Below are positions 1 to 6,392 of a stretch of 10,768 bases of DNA, in pieces. How positions within the stretch are numbered: the stretch's first letter is position 1; every line of letters begins with the position of its first letter. Location of the stretch: the NCBI GenBank assembly GCA_035646975.1, contig DASROJ010000044.1:1-10768 (forward strand), read 5' to 3'. This DNA is from DASROJ01 sp035646975 (GTDB taxonomy: Bacteria > Acidobacteriota > Polarisedimenticolia > JACPZX01 > DASXTC01). A program made the position numbers and the translations under genes. The notes under the pieces were generated by a model, which was not told where the DNA came from, searched no databases, and saw only the letters and a list, made by a program, of their open reading frames with translations.

Positions 1-512
1 CCCTCGAACAGCAACAACCCCTCCTTACCGGGCGACCCGGCTCCGTCGATCGTATACAGGTCGCCGTCGGGAGTGGAGAGAATCTGCTCGCGGTAGGTTT
101 CCTCCGCCCCCGTGGCCGCATCGCGATGATGCCAGAAGATGGCGTCACCGACACGCCGCCCGCTGAACCGGCTGGGTTTCCCGTCGGCCAGAGCGATGGT
201 TCGCTCGAAGGCGTCGCCGATCAGCGCCTGGGCTCCGGTGCTGCCGCGGGTGGAGCCGTCGGGGGCCCGGTCGGTCATGACGAGGGTCTGCTCCGTGGCG
301 GAGACACGGCGGTATTCGTAGCGCGCCCTCACGCTCTGCAGCGTGCTGCCGTCGGGACGGTAGGAGACCAGCGTGCCTTCCCAGGCCCCCTCCCAGCGAC
401 CGAGCAGGGATTCATCGTCTCCACCCGCGGGACGCAGCTCCGCCGGCAGGTGGTGCGCGACCATGGCGAGCGCGACCAGCGCGACCAGCGAAATGAGAAA
501 GACACGAATCAT
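1..512 (-). CDS. Secreted or membrane-tethered beta-rich protein of unknown function, partial
   Basis: I translated this reading frame by hand. It starts with ATG at 512 and is open to the left edge, giving 170 complete codons with the C-terminus missing. Residues 1-19 (MIRVFLISLVALVALAMVA) form a short basic start and a hydrophobic core, as in a signal peptide or N-terminal anchor. I see no lipobox cysteine. The rest alternates charged and aromatic or hydrophobic residues (LLGRWEGAWEGTLVSY at about 36-51, RARYEYRRV at 62-70, DAIFWHHRD at 123-131), which reads as antiparallel beta-strands of a small barrel. This resembles lipocalin- or DUF1579-like proteins, but I cannot assign a family. The start lies 3 nt beyond the aroC stop, so the two are probably co-transcribed. 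A 9-base tandem repeat (GCGACCAGC on the plus strand, about 471-489) encodes the LVALVAL of the signal peptide. The gene is real with good confidence; its function is unknown. Confidence 0.72.
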   Translation of the reverse strand, partial: MIRVFLISLVALVALAMVAHHLPAELRPAGGDDESLLGRWEGAWEGTLVSYRPDGSTLQSVRARYEYRRVSATEQTLVMTDRAPDGSTRGSTGAQALIGDAFERTIALADGKPSRFSGRRVGDAIFWHHRDAATGAEETYREQILSTPDGDLYTIDGAGSPGKEGLLLFE

Positions 513-515
513 GCG

Positions 516-1694
516 TCAGTACCCGTCGAGCTGCGTGAGGTAGCCTTCGTAATTCCTGCGCGTCTCCTGCAGCGAGTCGCCGCCGAACTTCTCGAGGAAG
601 GCGGTTGTCAGCACGATGGCTGCCATCGCCTCGCCTATCACGCCCGCCGCCGCGATCACGCAGGTGTCGGTGCGCTCCACGGTGGCTTCCACCCGGGTCT
701 TGTCGACGAGATCCACCGACTGCAGCGGCCGCGGCAGGGTCGACAGCGGCTTGAGGTACGCGGTGGATCTCACCTCCTCGCCGTTCGTCATGCCGCCTTC
801 GATGCCGCCGGCCCGATTGGTCCTGCGGTAGAAACGACGCGTCGCGTCATCGTAATGGATTTCATCGTGCACCTGCGATCCGGTCCGGGTGGCCGCCGCG
901 AACCCATCGCCGACTTCAACCGCCTTGACCGCATGGATGGACAGCAGCGCCTGGCCCAATCGAGCCTCGAGCCGCGTGTCCCAGAGTCGGGAGGAACCCA
1001 GACCCGGCGGCAGCCCGCGCACCACGACCTGGAAGATGCCACCGAGGGAATCCTTCGCCGCGCGGACGCTGTCGACTTCCGCGATCATTTTCTTTTCGAA
1101 GGATGCGTCCGAGCAGCGCAGCGGCGAGTCCGCCGGGATGGCGGCGATCGCATCCCACCCGACCTCCCGATCCCGGGGCATCACCACGGAACCCACACCG
1201 AGCGTGTGGCTGGCGATCTCCACGCCGAAAGCCGACAGAAAGGTGCGTGCGAGCGCACCGGCCGCCACACGCGACGTGGTCTCCCGCGCGCTCGCGCGCT
1301 CGAGGACATCCCGCGCGTCGTGCGTGCCCGTCTTGAGGGCCCCGGCAAGATCCGCGTGCCCAGGTCTCGGATGCCTTACCCGCCGCAGCGCCGCATCGCC
1401 CGGATCCTGGATCGGGGCCGACACGCTCATCGCCTCGGCCCAGTTGGGCCAGTCCCGGTTGCGGATGCTCATCGCGACGGGTCCGCCAAGCGTCCGGCCC
1501 AGACGCACGCCGCCCGTGATCTCCGCTTCGTCCTTCTCGATTGTCATGCGCCCGCCGCGGCCGTAGCCGGCCTGCCGCCGGCTCAGCTGCCGGTTGATCA
1601 CCTCGGACGACACGTCGATGCCCGCGGGCAAACCATCGACGATGATCGTGAGGGAGGGGCCATGCGATTCGCCGGCGGTCAAAAAGCGGAACAC
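516..1694 (-). CDS. aroC: Chorismate synthase
   Basis: This enzyme converts 5-enolpyruvylshikimate-3-phosphate to chorismate (EC 4.2.3.5). It is the last step of the shikimate pathway and needs reduced FMN. The 392-residue product has the family signatures: GESHG at residues 8-12 with the catalytic-type histidine H11, RRQAGYGRGGRM at 39-50, the RPGHADLAGALK segment with the second conserved histidine, LERASARET in the flavin and substrate region, and GGIEGGMTNGEEV in the C-terminal half. The length fits the longer bacterial form. The start is GTG at 1694, preceded by a Shine-Dalgarno-like GGAGAG (1703-1708 on the plus strand) with 8-nt spacing. Starting here puts the conserved FRFLTAGESHG at the very N-terminus. 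The gene is divergent from nnr, and its stop (516-518) is followed at once by the start of the secreted-protein gene. No defect is visible. Confidence 0.97.
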   Translation of the reverse strand: MFRFLTAGESHGPSLTIIVDGLPAGIDVSSEVINRQLSRRQAGYGRGGRMTIEKDEAEITGGVRLGRTLGGPVAMSIRNRDWPNWAEAMSVSAPIQDPGDAALRRVRHPRPGHADLAGALKTGTHDARDVLERASARETTSRVAAGALARTFLSAFGVEIASHTLGVGSVVMPRDREVGWDAIAAIPADSPLRCSDASFEKKMIAEVDSVRAAKDSLGGIFQVVVRGLPPGLGSSRLWDTRLEARLGQALLSIHAVKAVEVGDGFAAATRTGSQVHDEIHYDDATRRFYRRTNRAGGIEGGMTNGEEVRSTAYLKPLSTLPRPLQSVDLVDKTRVEATVERTDTCVIAAAGVIGEAMAAIVLTTAFLEKFGGDSLQETRRNYEGYLTQLDGY

Positions 1695-1766
1695 GCGTCG
1701 GACTCTCCGGTGTCATCGCAGGAAATCATCGGCATGACCTGGCATGAGGATCGATCCCGGCGTGAC

Positions 1767-1794
1767 GCTATCATCGAGGAAAGAAAAGTGTCAA
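1767..1794 (-). promoter_or_regulatory. Candidate promoter for aroC
   Basis: On the minus strand a perfect TTGACA (1789-1794) is followed, after 16 nt, by GATAGC (1767-1772), a 3 of 6 match to TATAAT. Transcription would begin near 1760 and leave a leader of about 65 nt before the aroC GTG. The -35 is convincing and the -10 is weak. The -35 sits directly upstream of the nnr start codon, so aroC and nnr transcription would compete. Confidence 0.42.
1769..1774 (+). promoter_or_regulatory. Candidate -10 element for nnr
   Basis: TATCAT matches the sigma70 -10 consensus at 5 of 6 positions and lies in the only gap upstream of nnr. I find no good -35 at 16-18 nt spacing (GAGGAT or TGAGGA). It overlaps the proposed -10 of the divergent aroC promoter. 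If it is used, the transcript starts near 1781 and the nnr leader is only about 15 nt. Tentative. Confidence 0.3.
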
Positions 1795-1795
1795 G

Positions 1796-3382
1796 ATGCG
1801 GCCCATGAAAATCCTGACGGCCGAGCAGATGCGCCGCATCGACGAGCGCGCCCGCGAACAATTCGGCATTCCCGTGGAAACCCTGATGGACAACGCCGGG
1901 CTCGCCGTCGTGGACGCCCTGTGCAGCCTGTATCCCTCGCTGCCGGCCATGAATCTTCTCATTGTCTGCGGCAAAGGCAACAACGGCGGTGACGGGATCA
2001 CGGCGGCCCGCTACCTCAAGCAGCGCTCAATCGGCGCGCGCGTGGTCCTGCTGGCGGACAAGACCAGTCTGAAAGGCGCGGCGCGACATCACCTCGAGGC
2101 CGCCGAAAAAGCCGGTGTCGCAATCGAGCAGGCGGTCACCGACGCCGCCTGGGACAGGATCGCCGGCGAAATCCGGAAGCACGGATTGATCCTCGATGCC
2201 CTGCTGGGCACCGGCCTGCAAGGCGCCGCCCGGGGCCTGGTGGCCCGGGCAATCCAGGCAATCAATGATTCGGGAGTGCCCGTGGTGGCGATCGACATCC
2301 CCTCCGGCCTGTCGGGCGACTCGGGTGGCATATCGGGTCCGGCGATCCGCGCCGAGCACACCATCGCGCTGGCCTGCCCGAAGATTCCGCATGTGTTCGA
2401 GCCCGCCTCGGCTCTCTGCGGCGCGCTGCACGTGGTCGACATCGGAATCCCCGCGATGGCCATCGAGGCCGAAGGCATCGACCTGAGCCTGATCTCCGAA
2501 GGCCTGGTGGCCCCGATGGTTCCGGTGCGGGAGTCGGACAGTCACAAGGGGGATTACGGACGATTGCTCGTGATTGCCGGTTCCACCGGCAGGACCGGCG
2601 CCGCGGCAATGGTCTGCCTCGCCGCGCTGCGCTCCGGTGCGGGGCTCGTGACCGGGGCCACCGCGGCCAGCGCGCAGCCGGTGCTCGCCGGCCAGGTGAT
2701 GGAGATGATGACCGAATCGCTTCCGGAAACACCGGCAGGAGCGCTGTCGGCGGCGGCCGCCCCGTTTCTCGGAGATCTCATGAAGACCGCCGACGTCCTG
2801 GCGGTGGGGCCGGGTCTCACCGCGAACGAAGAGACCGCCACGCTCGTGCGCGAGATCGTCGGGGCCTCGTTTCTGCCGGTCGTGCTCGATGCCGACGGGC
2901 TCAATGCCTACGCCGGACGCGCGTCGGATCTGAACGGCGAATCACGCGTGATGATCCTGACGCCGCATCCGGGCGAAATGGCGCGGCTGCTCTCGCGCGC
3001 CGGCTCGACCGCGGTCACGACAGCCATGGTGCAGGCCGACCGGATCGGGATCGCGAGGCGATTCGCGGCGGATCGCTCCTGCTATCTCGTGCTCAAGGGA
3101 CACAACACGCTGGTCGCGGAGCCGGGCGGGCAGGTCTGGATCAATCCTACCGGAAACCCCGGCATGGCGACCGCCGGCAGCGGCGACGTGCTGACGGGTG
3201 TGCTGGCTGGTCTGCTGGGTCAGGGGCTCTCTCCTCTGGAGAGCTGCCTGCTCGGTGTCTACGTCCACGGCCTGGCGGGAGACCTCGCTTCCGGTGACTA
3301 TGGCGAGACATCCCTGATCGCGCGCGACATCATCGATTACCTGCCCGAGGCGTATCTCCACCTCGAGCGGGCGGCGGAGTGA
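1796..3382 (+). CDS. nnr: Bifunctional NAD(P)H-hydrate epimerase / ADP-dependent NAD(P)H-hydrate dehydratase
   Basis: This enzyme repairs hydrated, damaged NADH and NADPH. The N-terminal YjeF_N domain epimerises R- and S-hydrates (EC 5.1.99.6), and the C-terminal ribokinase-like domain dehydrates the S form using ADP (EC 4.2.1.136). In the 528-residue product, GKGNNGGDG at 59-67 and AIDIPSGLSGDSG mark the epimerase half. HKGDYGRLLVIAGSTGRTGAA opens the dehydratase half, followed by LTPHPGEMARLL and the signature GNPGMATAGSGD at 453-464, whose aspartate is the expected catalytic base. The fusion is the usual bacterial arrangement. The start is uncertain. ATG 1796 has purine-rich sequence (AAGAAAAG) 7 nt upstream, whereas ATG 1805 gives the family-typical MKILTAEQM N-terminus. 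The tsaE start follows 6 nt after the stop, a neighbour pairing common in bacteria. Confidence 0.96.
   Translation: MRPMKILTAEQMRRIDERAREQFGIPVETLMDNAGLAVVDALCSLYPSLPAMNLLIVCGKGNNGGDGITAARYLKQRSIGARVVLLADKTSLKGAARHHLEAAEKAGVAIEQAVTDAAWDRIAGEIRKHGLILDALLGTGLQGAARGLVARAIQAINDSGVPVVAIDIPSGLSGDSGGISGPAIRAEHTIALACPKIPHVFEPASALCGALHVVDIGIPAMAIEAEGIDLSLISEGLVAPMVPVRESDSHKGDYGRLLVIAGSTGRTGAAAMVCLAALRSGAGLVTGATAASAQPVLAGQVMEMMTESLPETPAGALSAAAAPFLGDLMKTADVLAVGPGLTANEETATLVREIVGASFLPVVLDADGLNAYAGRASDLNGESRVMILTPHPGEMARLLSRAGSTAVTTAMVQADRIGIARRFAADRSCYLVLKGHNTLVAEPGGQVWINPTGNPGMATAGSGDVLTGVLAGLLGQGLSPLESCLLGVYVHGLAGDLASGDYGETSLIARDIIDYLPEAYLHLERAAE
3376..3379 (+). promoter_or_regulatory. Ribosome binding site deciding the tsaE TTG start
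   Basis: GGAG overlaps the last codons of nnr and sits 9 nt upstream of a TTG at 3389. No ATG or GTG lies nearer, so this site supports the TTG as the true start and suggests translational coupling to nnr. Confidence 0.6.
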
Positions 3383-3388
3383 GTCATC

Positions 3389-3832
3389 TTGGCGCTTCAC
3401 GCCCCTGAAGTGATCGAGTCGTCCGGCGACATCGAGACCGCCGCCGCGGGCAGGCGGCTTGCCGCATCCCTCGTGCCGGGCGGCATCGTCATCCTGAGCG
3501 GGCCGCTCGGCGCCGGCAAGACCGTGTTCGCCCGCGGTCTGGCCGAGGGGCTCGGCATCGACCCGCGCAACGTCCACTCTCCGTCGTTCACGATCGTCAG
3601 CGAGCACGTGTCGGCGTCAGGCGGCCCGCGTTTCGTGCACGTGGATCTCTACCGGGTCGACGACCCCGCTGAGATCGAGGACCTTGGACTGGGCGACTAC
3701 CTGTCGGCCGGATGCGTCATGGCCGTCGAATGGGGTGAAAAGCTGCCTTCAGGGCTGCGAGCCGGGGCAGTGAGGGTGACGCTGTCGGACGGCGGAGCGG
3801 AAAACCGCACGATCAGAATCCAGCGGGCCTGA
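3389..3832 (+). CDS. tsaE: tRNA threonylcarbamoyladenosine biosynthesis ATPase TsaE
   Basis: TsaE is the P-loop ATPase that works with TsaB and TsaD in transferring the threonylcarbamoyl group to A37 of ANN-decoding tRNAs (t6A). The 147-residue product is of normal family length. Visible motifs are Walker A GPLGAGKT at 38-45, the switch-like HSPSFTIV at 63-70, HVDLYRV at 84-90 (the conserved H-x-D-x-Y-R), and VEWGEK at 113-118 near the C-terminus. The start is TTG 3389, chosen for its ribosome binding site; a GTG at codon 8 is the alternative. It follows nnr by 6 nt and is very likely co-transcribed with it. Partners tsaB and tsaD are not in the window. Its stop is shared, base for base, with the stop of the converging cupin gene, so no room exists for a terminator between them. 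Confidence 0.95.
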   Translation: MALHAPEVIESSGDIETAAAGRRLAASLVPGGIVILSGPLGAGKTVFARGLAEGLGIDPRNVHSPSFTIVSEHVSASGGPRFVHVDLYRVDDPAEIEDLGLGDYLSAGCVMAVEWGEKLPSGLRAGAVRVTLSDGGAENRTIRIQRA

Positions 3833-4333
3833 TCACTCCTCGCCGTCCCAGTAGTCGACACGGGACTCGAGCCGCACGAAGCCTTCCATCGTGCGCTGCT
3901 CGTTGGGAGCCCCAGGGGCGGCACCCACGAAAAAACCGACCTTGTTCGTCTCCGGGTACACCGAGATCTCCGGCTCGATCATCGTCGACATGCAAAGATA
4001 GCGAAGCGGGGCGTTGGAGCCGTTGATCACCTGGTGAGCGGATTTCTCCCCCGGCGGCAGCGCGACATAATCACCCGACTCGATCGCCACCTCCCCGGTG
4101 GGTAGCCGCAGCGTTCCTTTTCCGTCCAGCACGAAGATCGCCTCTTCGTTGGCGCAATGATAATGATACGGAAACGACTGCTGCCCGGGTGCCAGCTCGT
4201 AGAGGCTGCAGCCCAGCCTGGAGCCCCCGGCCTCGATCGCGAGACGCTTTCGTCTCCAGCCATACCGCTTGCCGTGCGACTGCTCGATCCAGTCGATCCG
4301 ATCCAGGTGCACGACATTGCCCGGACGATTCAT
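3833..4333 (-). CDS. Single-domain cupin protein (COG3837-like)
   Basis: This 166-residue cupin probably binds a metal; its reaction is unknown. Cupin motif 1 is seen as H57-x-H59 and E64 with G71 six residues on. Motif 2 is G87...P93-P-G95...H100...N104. H57, H59, E64 and H100 give a complete set of the usual 3-His/1-Glu metal ligands. The downstream LRYLCMSTMIEPEISVYPETNKVGFFVG is typical of the uncharacterised cupin group COG3837, some of which are annotated as sugar-isomerase-like or regulatory. The open frame extends 21 codons further upstream to 4396, but I place the start at ATG 4333 because a strong GGAGGG lies 7 nt before it. The gene follows guaB by 78 nt with no convincing terminator, so read-through from guaB is plausible. 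Real gene; family good; substrate not predictable. Confidence 0.88.
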   Translation of the reverse strand: MNRPGNVVHLDRIDWIEQSHGKRYGWRRKRLAIEAGGSRLGCSLYELAPGQQSFPYHYHCANEEAIFVLDGKGTLRLPTGEVAIESGDYVALPPGEKSAHQVINGSNAPLRYLCMSTMIEPEISVYPETNKVGFFVGAAPGAPNEQRTMEGFVRLESRVDYWDGEE

Positions 4334-4340
4334 TCGGTGG

Positions 4341-4346
4341 CCCTCC
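4341..4346 (-). promoter_or_regulatory. Ribosome binding site deciding the cupin start
   Basis: GGAGGG on the minus strand sits 7 nt upstream of ATG 4333. Nothing comparable precedes the more distal in-frame ATG at 4396, so the shorter product is preferred. Confidence 0.7.
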
Positions 4347-4411
4347 GTGCCTCCGCGGCGAAGCTCGTGACTTTCCCGGGATTCTGTCCGCGTCATGGCC
4401 CGGACGCCCTG

Positions 4412-5878
4412 CTAGTCGAGCTGGTAATTGGGCGCTTCCTGCGTGATGACGACATCGTGGACGTGGGATTCCTTGAGGCTCGCCTGGGTGATCTTCATGA
4501 AGCGGGCCTTTTCCTGGAAGGTGGGGATGTCCTTGCAGCCGCAATACCCCATGCCGGCGCGAAGACCGCCGACCAGCTGGGGCACCAGGGCCGAGACGCT
4601 GCCCTTGTACGCCACGCGCCCTTCGATGCCTTCCGGTACGAGCTTTTCTTCTTCCACCTCGGTCTGCATATAACGATCCTTGCTTCCCTTGCGCATCGCG
4701 CCGATCGACCCCATGCCGCGATAAGCCTTGAAGGTGCGCCCCTGGTACAGGATGGTCTCGCCCGGCGCTTCCTCGGTGCCGGCGAACAGGCTGCCGATCA
4801 TCACGCAGGAGGCGCCGGCCGCGATCGCCTTGGCGATGTCGCCCGAATACTTGATGCCGCCGTCCGCGATGATCGGGATGTTCTTCTTGCGGGCCGCCTT
4901 GTAGCACGACGCGATGGCGGTAATCTGTGGCACGCCGGCGCCCGAAACGACCCTCGTGGTGCAGATGGAGCCGGGCCCCATCCCCACCTTGACGGCGTCC
5001 GCGCCGCGGTCGATCAGCGCCTGCGCTCCTTCTTCGGTTGCCACGTTGCCGGCGATCAGCGGCACGGCGCCGAACCGCTTGCGCACGGCCTCCACCGTCT
5101 CGAGCACGCCGGAGGAATGTCCGTGGGCCGTGTCGACGCAAAGGACATCGACATGCGCCCCCAGCAGCGCCTCCGCCCGTTCCAGCGCCTCGGGGCCCAC
5201 GCCGATGGCGCCGCCGACGCGCAACCGTCCCAGCTCGTCCTTGCAGGCGTCAGGAAACTTGATCGCCTTCTGGATGTCCTTCACGGTGATGAGGCCCTTG
5301 AGCCGGCCACGGTCGTCGACCACCGGCAGCTTCTCGATCCGGTGGCGGTGCAGGATCGTCTTGGCCTCGTCCAGCGTGGTGCCTTGCGGCGCGGTCACCA
5401 GCTTCTCGCTGGTCATCAGGTCCGACACCTTCAGGTCGGTTCGCGTCTCGAACCGGAGATCGCGGTTGGTCAGGATGCCGACCAGGGTCCCGTCATGCCG
5501 CGTGATGGGCACACCGGAAATCCGGTACTTCCTCATCAGCTCGAGCGCATCGGCGACCTTCTGCTCCGGCCGCATCGTGATCGGATTGACGATCATGCCG
5601 CTCTCGGACCGCTTGACCTTGTCGACCTCCTCGGCCTGGGCCTCGATGCTCAGGTTCTTGTGGATGATGCCGAGGCCCCCTTCCTGCGCCATGGCGATGG
5701 CGAGGCGGGATTCGGTCACCGTGTCCATTGCCGCCGACACCACCGGGATGTTCAGCGTGACGCCGGTGGTCAGTCGCGTGATGACGCTTGCCTTGGCCGG
5801 CACGACGTCGGATCGCGCGGGCACCAGCAGCACGTCGTCGAACGTCAGCCCTTCCGGGAGCGAGTTGTCGAACATCAT
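4412..5878 (-). CDS. guaB: Inosine-5'-monophosphate dehydrogenase
   Basis: IMP dehydrogenase (EC 1.1.1.205) oxidises IMP to XMP with NAD+, the committed step to GMP. The product has 488 residues from ATG 5878, or 487 from ATG 5875. The N-terminal part (LPEGLTFDDVLLVPARS) and the TIM barrel flank two CBS domains at about 95-205, the usual adenine-nucleotide sensing module. The catalytic loop GPGSICTTR contains C306, or C305 if the second ATG is used, which is the familiar position. DGGIKYSGD, GSLFAGTEEAPGE and YRGMGS bind the phosphate, and RYMQ...KLVPEGIEGRV is the mobile flap with its catalytic arginine. The first ATG overlaps the upstream gene's stop as ATGA, and AGGAG lies 4 nt before the first ATG and 7 nt before the second, so the second is slightly favoured. 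Complete, with no missing key residue. Confidence 0.97.
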   Translation of the reverse strand: MMFDNSLPEGLTFDDVLLVPARSDVVPAKASVITRLTTGVTLNIPVVSAAMDTVTESRLAIAMAQEGGLGIIHKNLSIEAQAEEVDKVKRSESGMIVNPITMRPEQKVADALELMRKYRISGVPITRHDGTLVGILTNRDLRFETRTDLKVSDLMTSEKLVTAPQGTTLDEAKTILHRHRIEKLPVVDDRGRLKGLITVKDIQKAIKFPDACKDELGRLRVGGAIGVGPEALERAEALLGAHVDVLCVDTAHGHSSGVLETVEAVRKRFGAVPLIAGNVATEEGAQALIDRGADAVKVGMGPGSICTTRVVSGAGVPQITAIASCYKAARKKNIPIIADGGIKYSGDIAKAIAAGASCVMIGSLFAGTEEAPGETILYQGRTFKAYRGMGSIGAMRKGSKDRYMQTEVEEEKLVPEGIEGRVAYKGSVSALVPQLVGGLRAGMGYCGCKDIPTFQEKARFMKITQASLKESHVHDVVITQEAPNYQLD

Positions 5879-6378
5879 TCCTCTCCTGACATGTCGAAAG
5901 CGTCTTTCCTGTTGGTGACCTTCATCTCGATTGCGGCGAGCGTCCCTTCGGCCTCGCGCAGGGTGAGATTGCCGATCGTCTCGTACTTCATGCCCATGAC
6001 GTCGTTGGCCAGCAGCTCGAGATCCTCCAGCAGCGCGCGATCATAGGAGCAGACTCTTCCCAGCTGGGCCTCCGACACTGCCGGCTCCGCCAGGAATCGG
6101 ACACCGGAGTAGTCCGCGCCCCGCAGCGCCTCGATGGTGCGGGCCAGCCGCGTGTCGAGCCGATCGAGGTCCTCGAGCATGTCCTCCTCGCCTTCGTCCG
6201 TGGCCGATGTCTTGAGCTCCTCGACCTTCGCCTGGAGTCTCTCGAGATCGGCGGCGATATGCTCGCGTATCAGCTGGTCGGTCCGGGCCCGCATCGCCAC
6301 GTCGCGGTAGCCGATCTCCACAGGGCCGTCCCCCGCGATCTTCTTCAGCATCAGCTGCAGGACGAACTCAGCGTTCAA
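5875..6378 (-). CDS. Acidic, helical protein of unknown function between secA and guaB
   Basis: I do not recognise this 167-residue protein. Its start is inferred: TTG 6378 has GAGGGGG (6384-6390) 5 nt upstream and lies 14 nt past the secA stop. The next candidate is ATG 6351. A short segment (PVEIGYRDV, 19-27) may be a strand. Residues 28-56 and 64-86 read as two amphipathic, probably coiled-coil helices joined by an acidic linker (DEGEED). A conserved-looking middle (YSGVRFLAEPAVSEAQLG, 90-107) precedes further helices at 110-129 and 139-155. It has one cysteine (C110), no signal peptide and no membrane segment, so it is likely cytoplasmic. The stop overlaps the guaB start as ATGA, a sign of translational coupling. 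Position alone would allow a link to SecA or GuaB, but nothing in the sequence proves one. Confidence 0.72.
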   Translation of the reverse strand: MNAEFVLQLMLKKIAGDGPVEIGYRDVAMRARTDQLIREHIAADLERLQAKVEELKTSATDEGEEDMLEDLDRLDTRLARTIEALRGADYSGVRFLAEPAVSEAQLGRVCSYDRALLEDLELLANDVMGMKYETIGNLTLREAEGTLAAIEMKVTNRKDAFDMSGEE

Positions 6379-6383
6379 TCCGA

Positions 6384-6390
6384 CCCCCTC
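6384..6390 (-). promoter_or_regulatory. Ribosome binding site supporting the TTG start of the unknown gene
   Basis: GAGGGGG on the minus strand lies in the 14-nt gap after the secA stop and 5 nt before TTG 6378. No ATG or GTG in frame is better placed; the first in-frame ATG is 27 nt further on, at 6351. Confidence 0.5.
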
Positions 6391-6392
6391 AC

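Noticed and set aside
126..1808. 560-codon open frame opposite aroC and the left-edge gene
   Set aside because: Exact antisense register to aroC, explained by the same rare-codon avoidance.
4334..4411. Terminator between guaB and the cupin
   Set aside because: Only short competing stems (GTCCG/CGGAC or GCGTC/GACGC) are present, with no T-tract.
4157..6046. 629-codon open frame opposite guaB and part of the unknown gene
   Set aside because: Exact antisense register to guaB and rich in His, Arg and Asp as expected for a shadow; it begins inside the cupin coding region.
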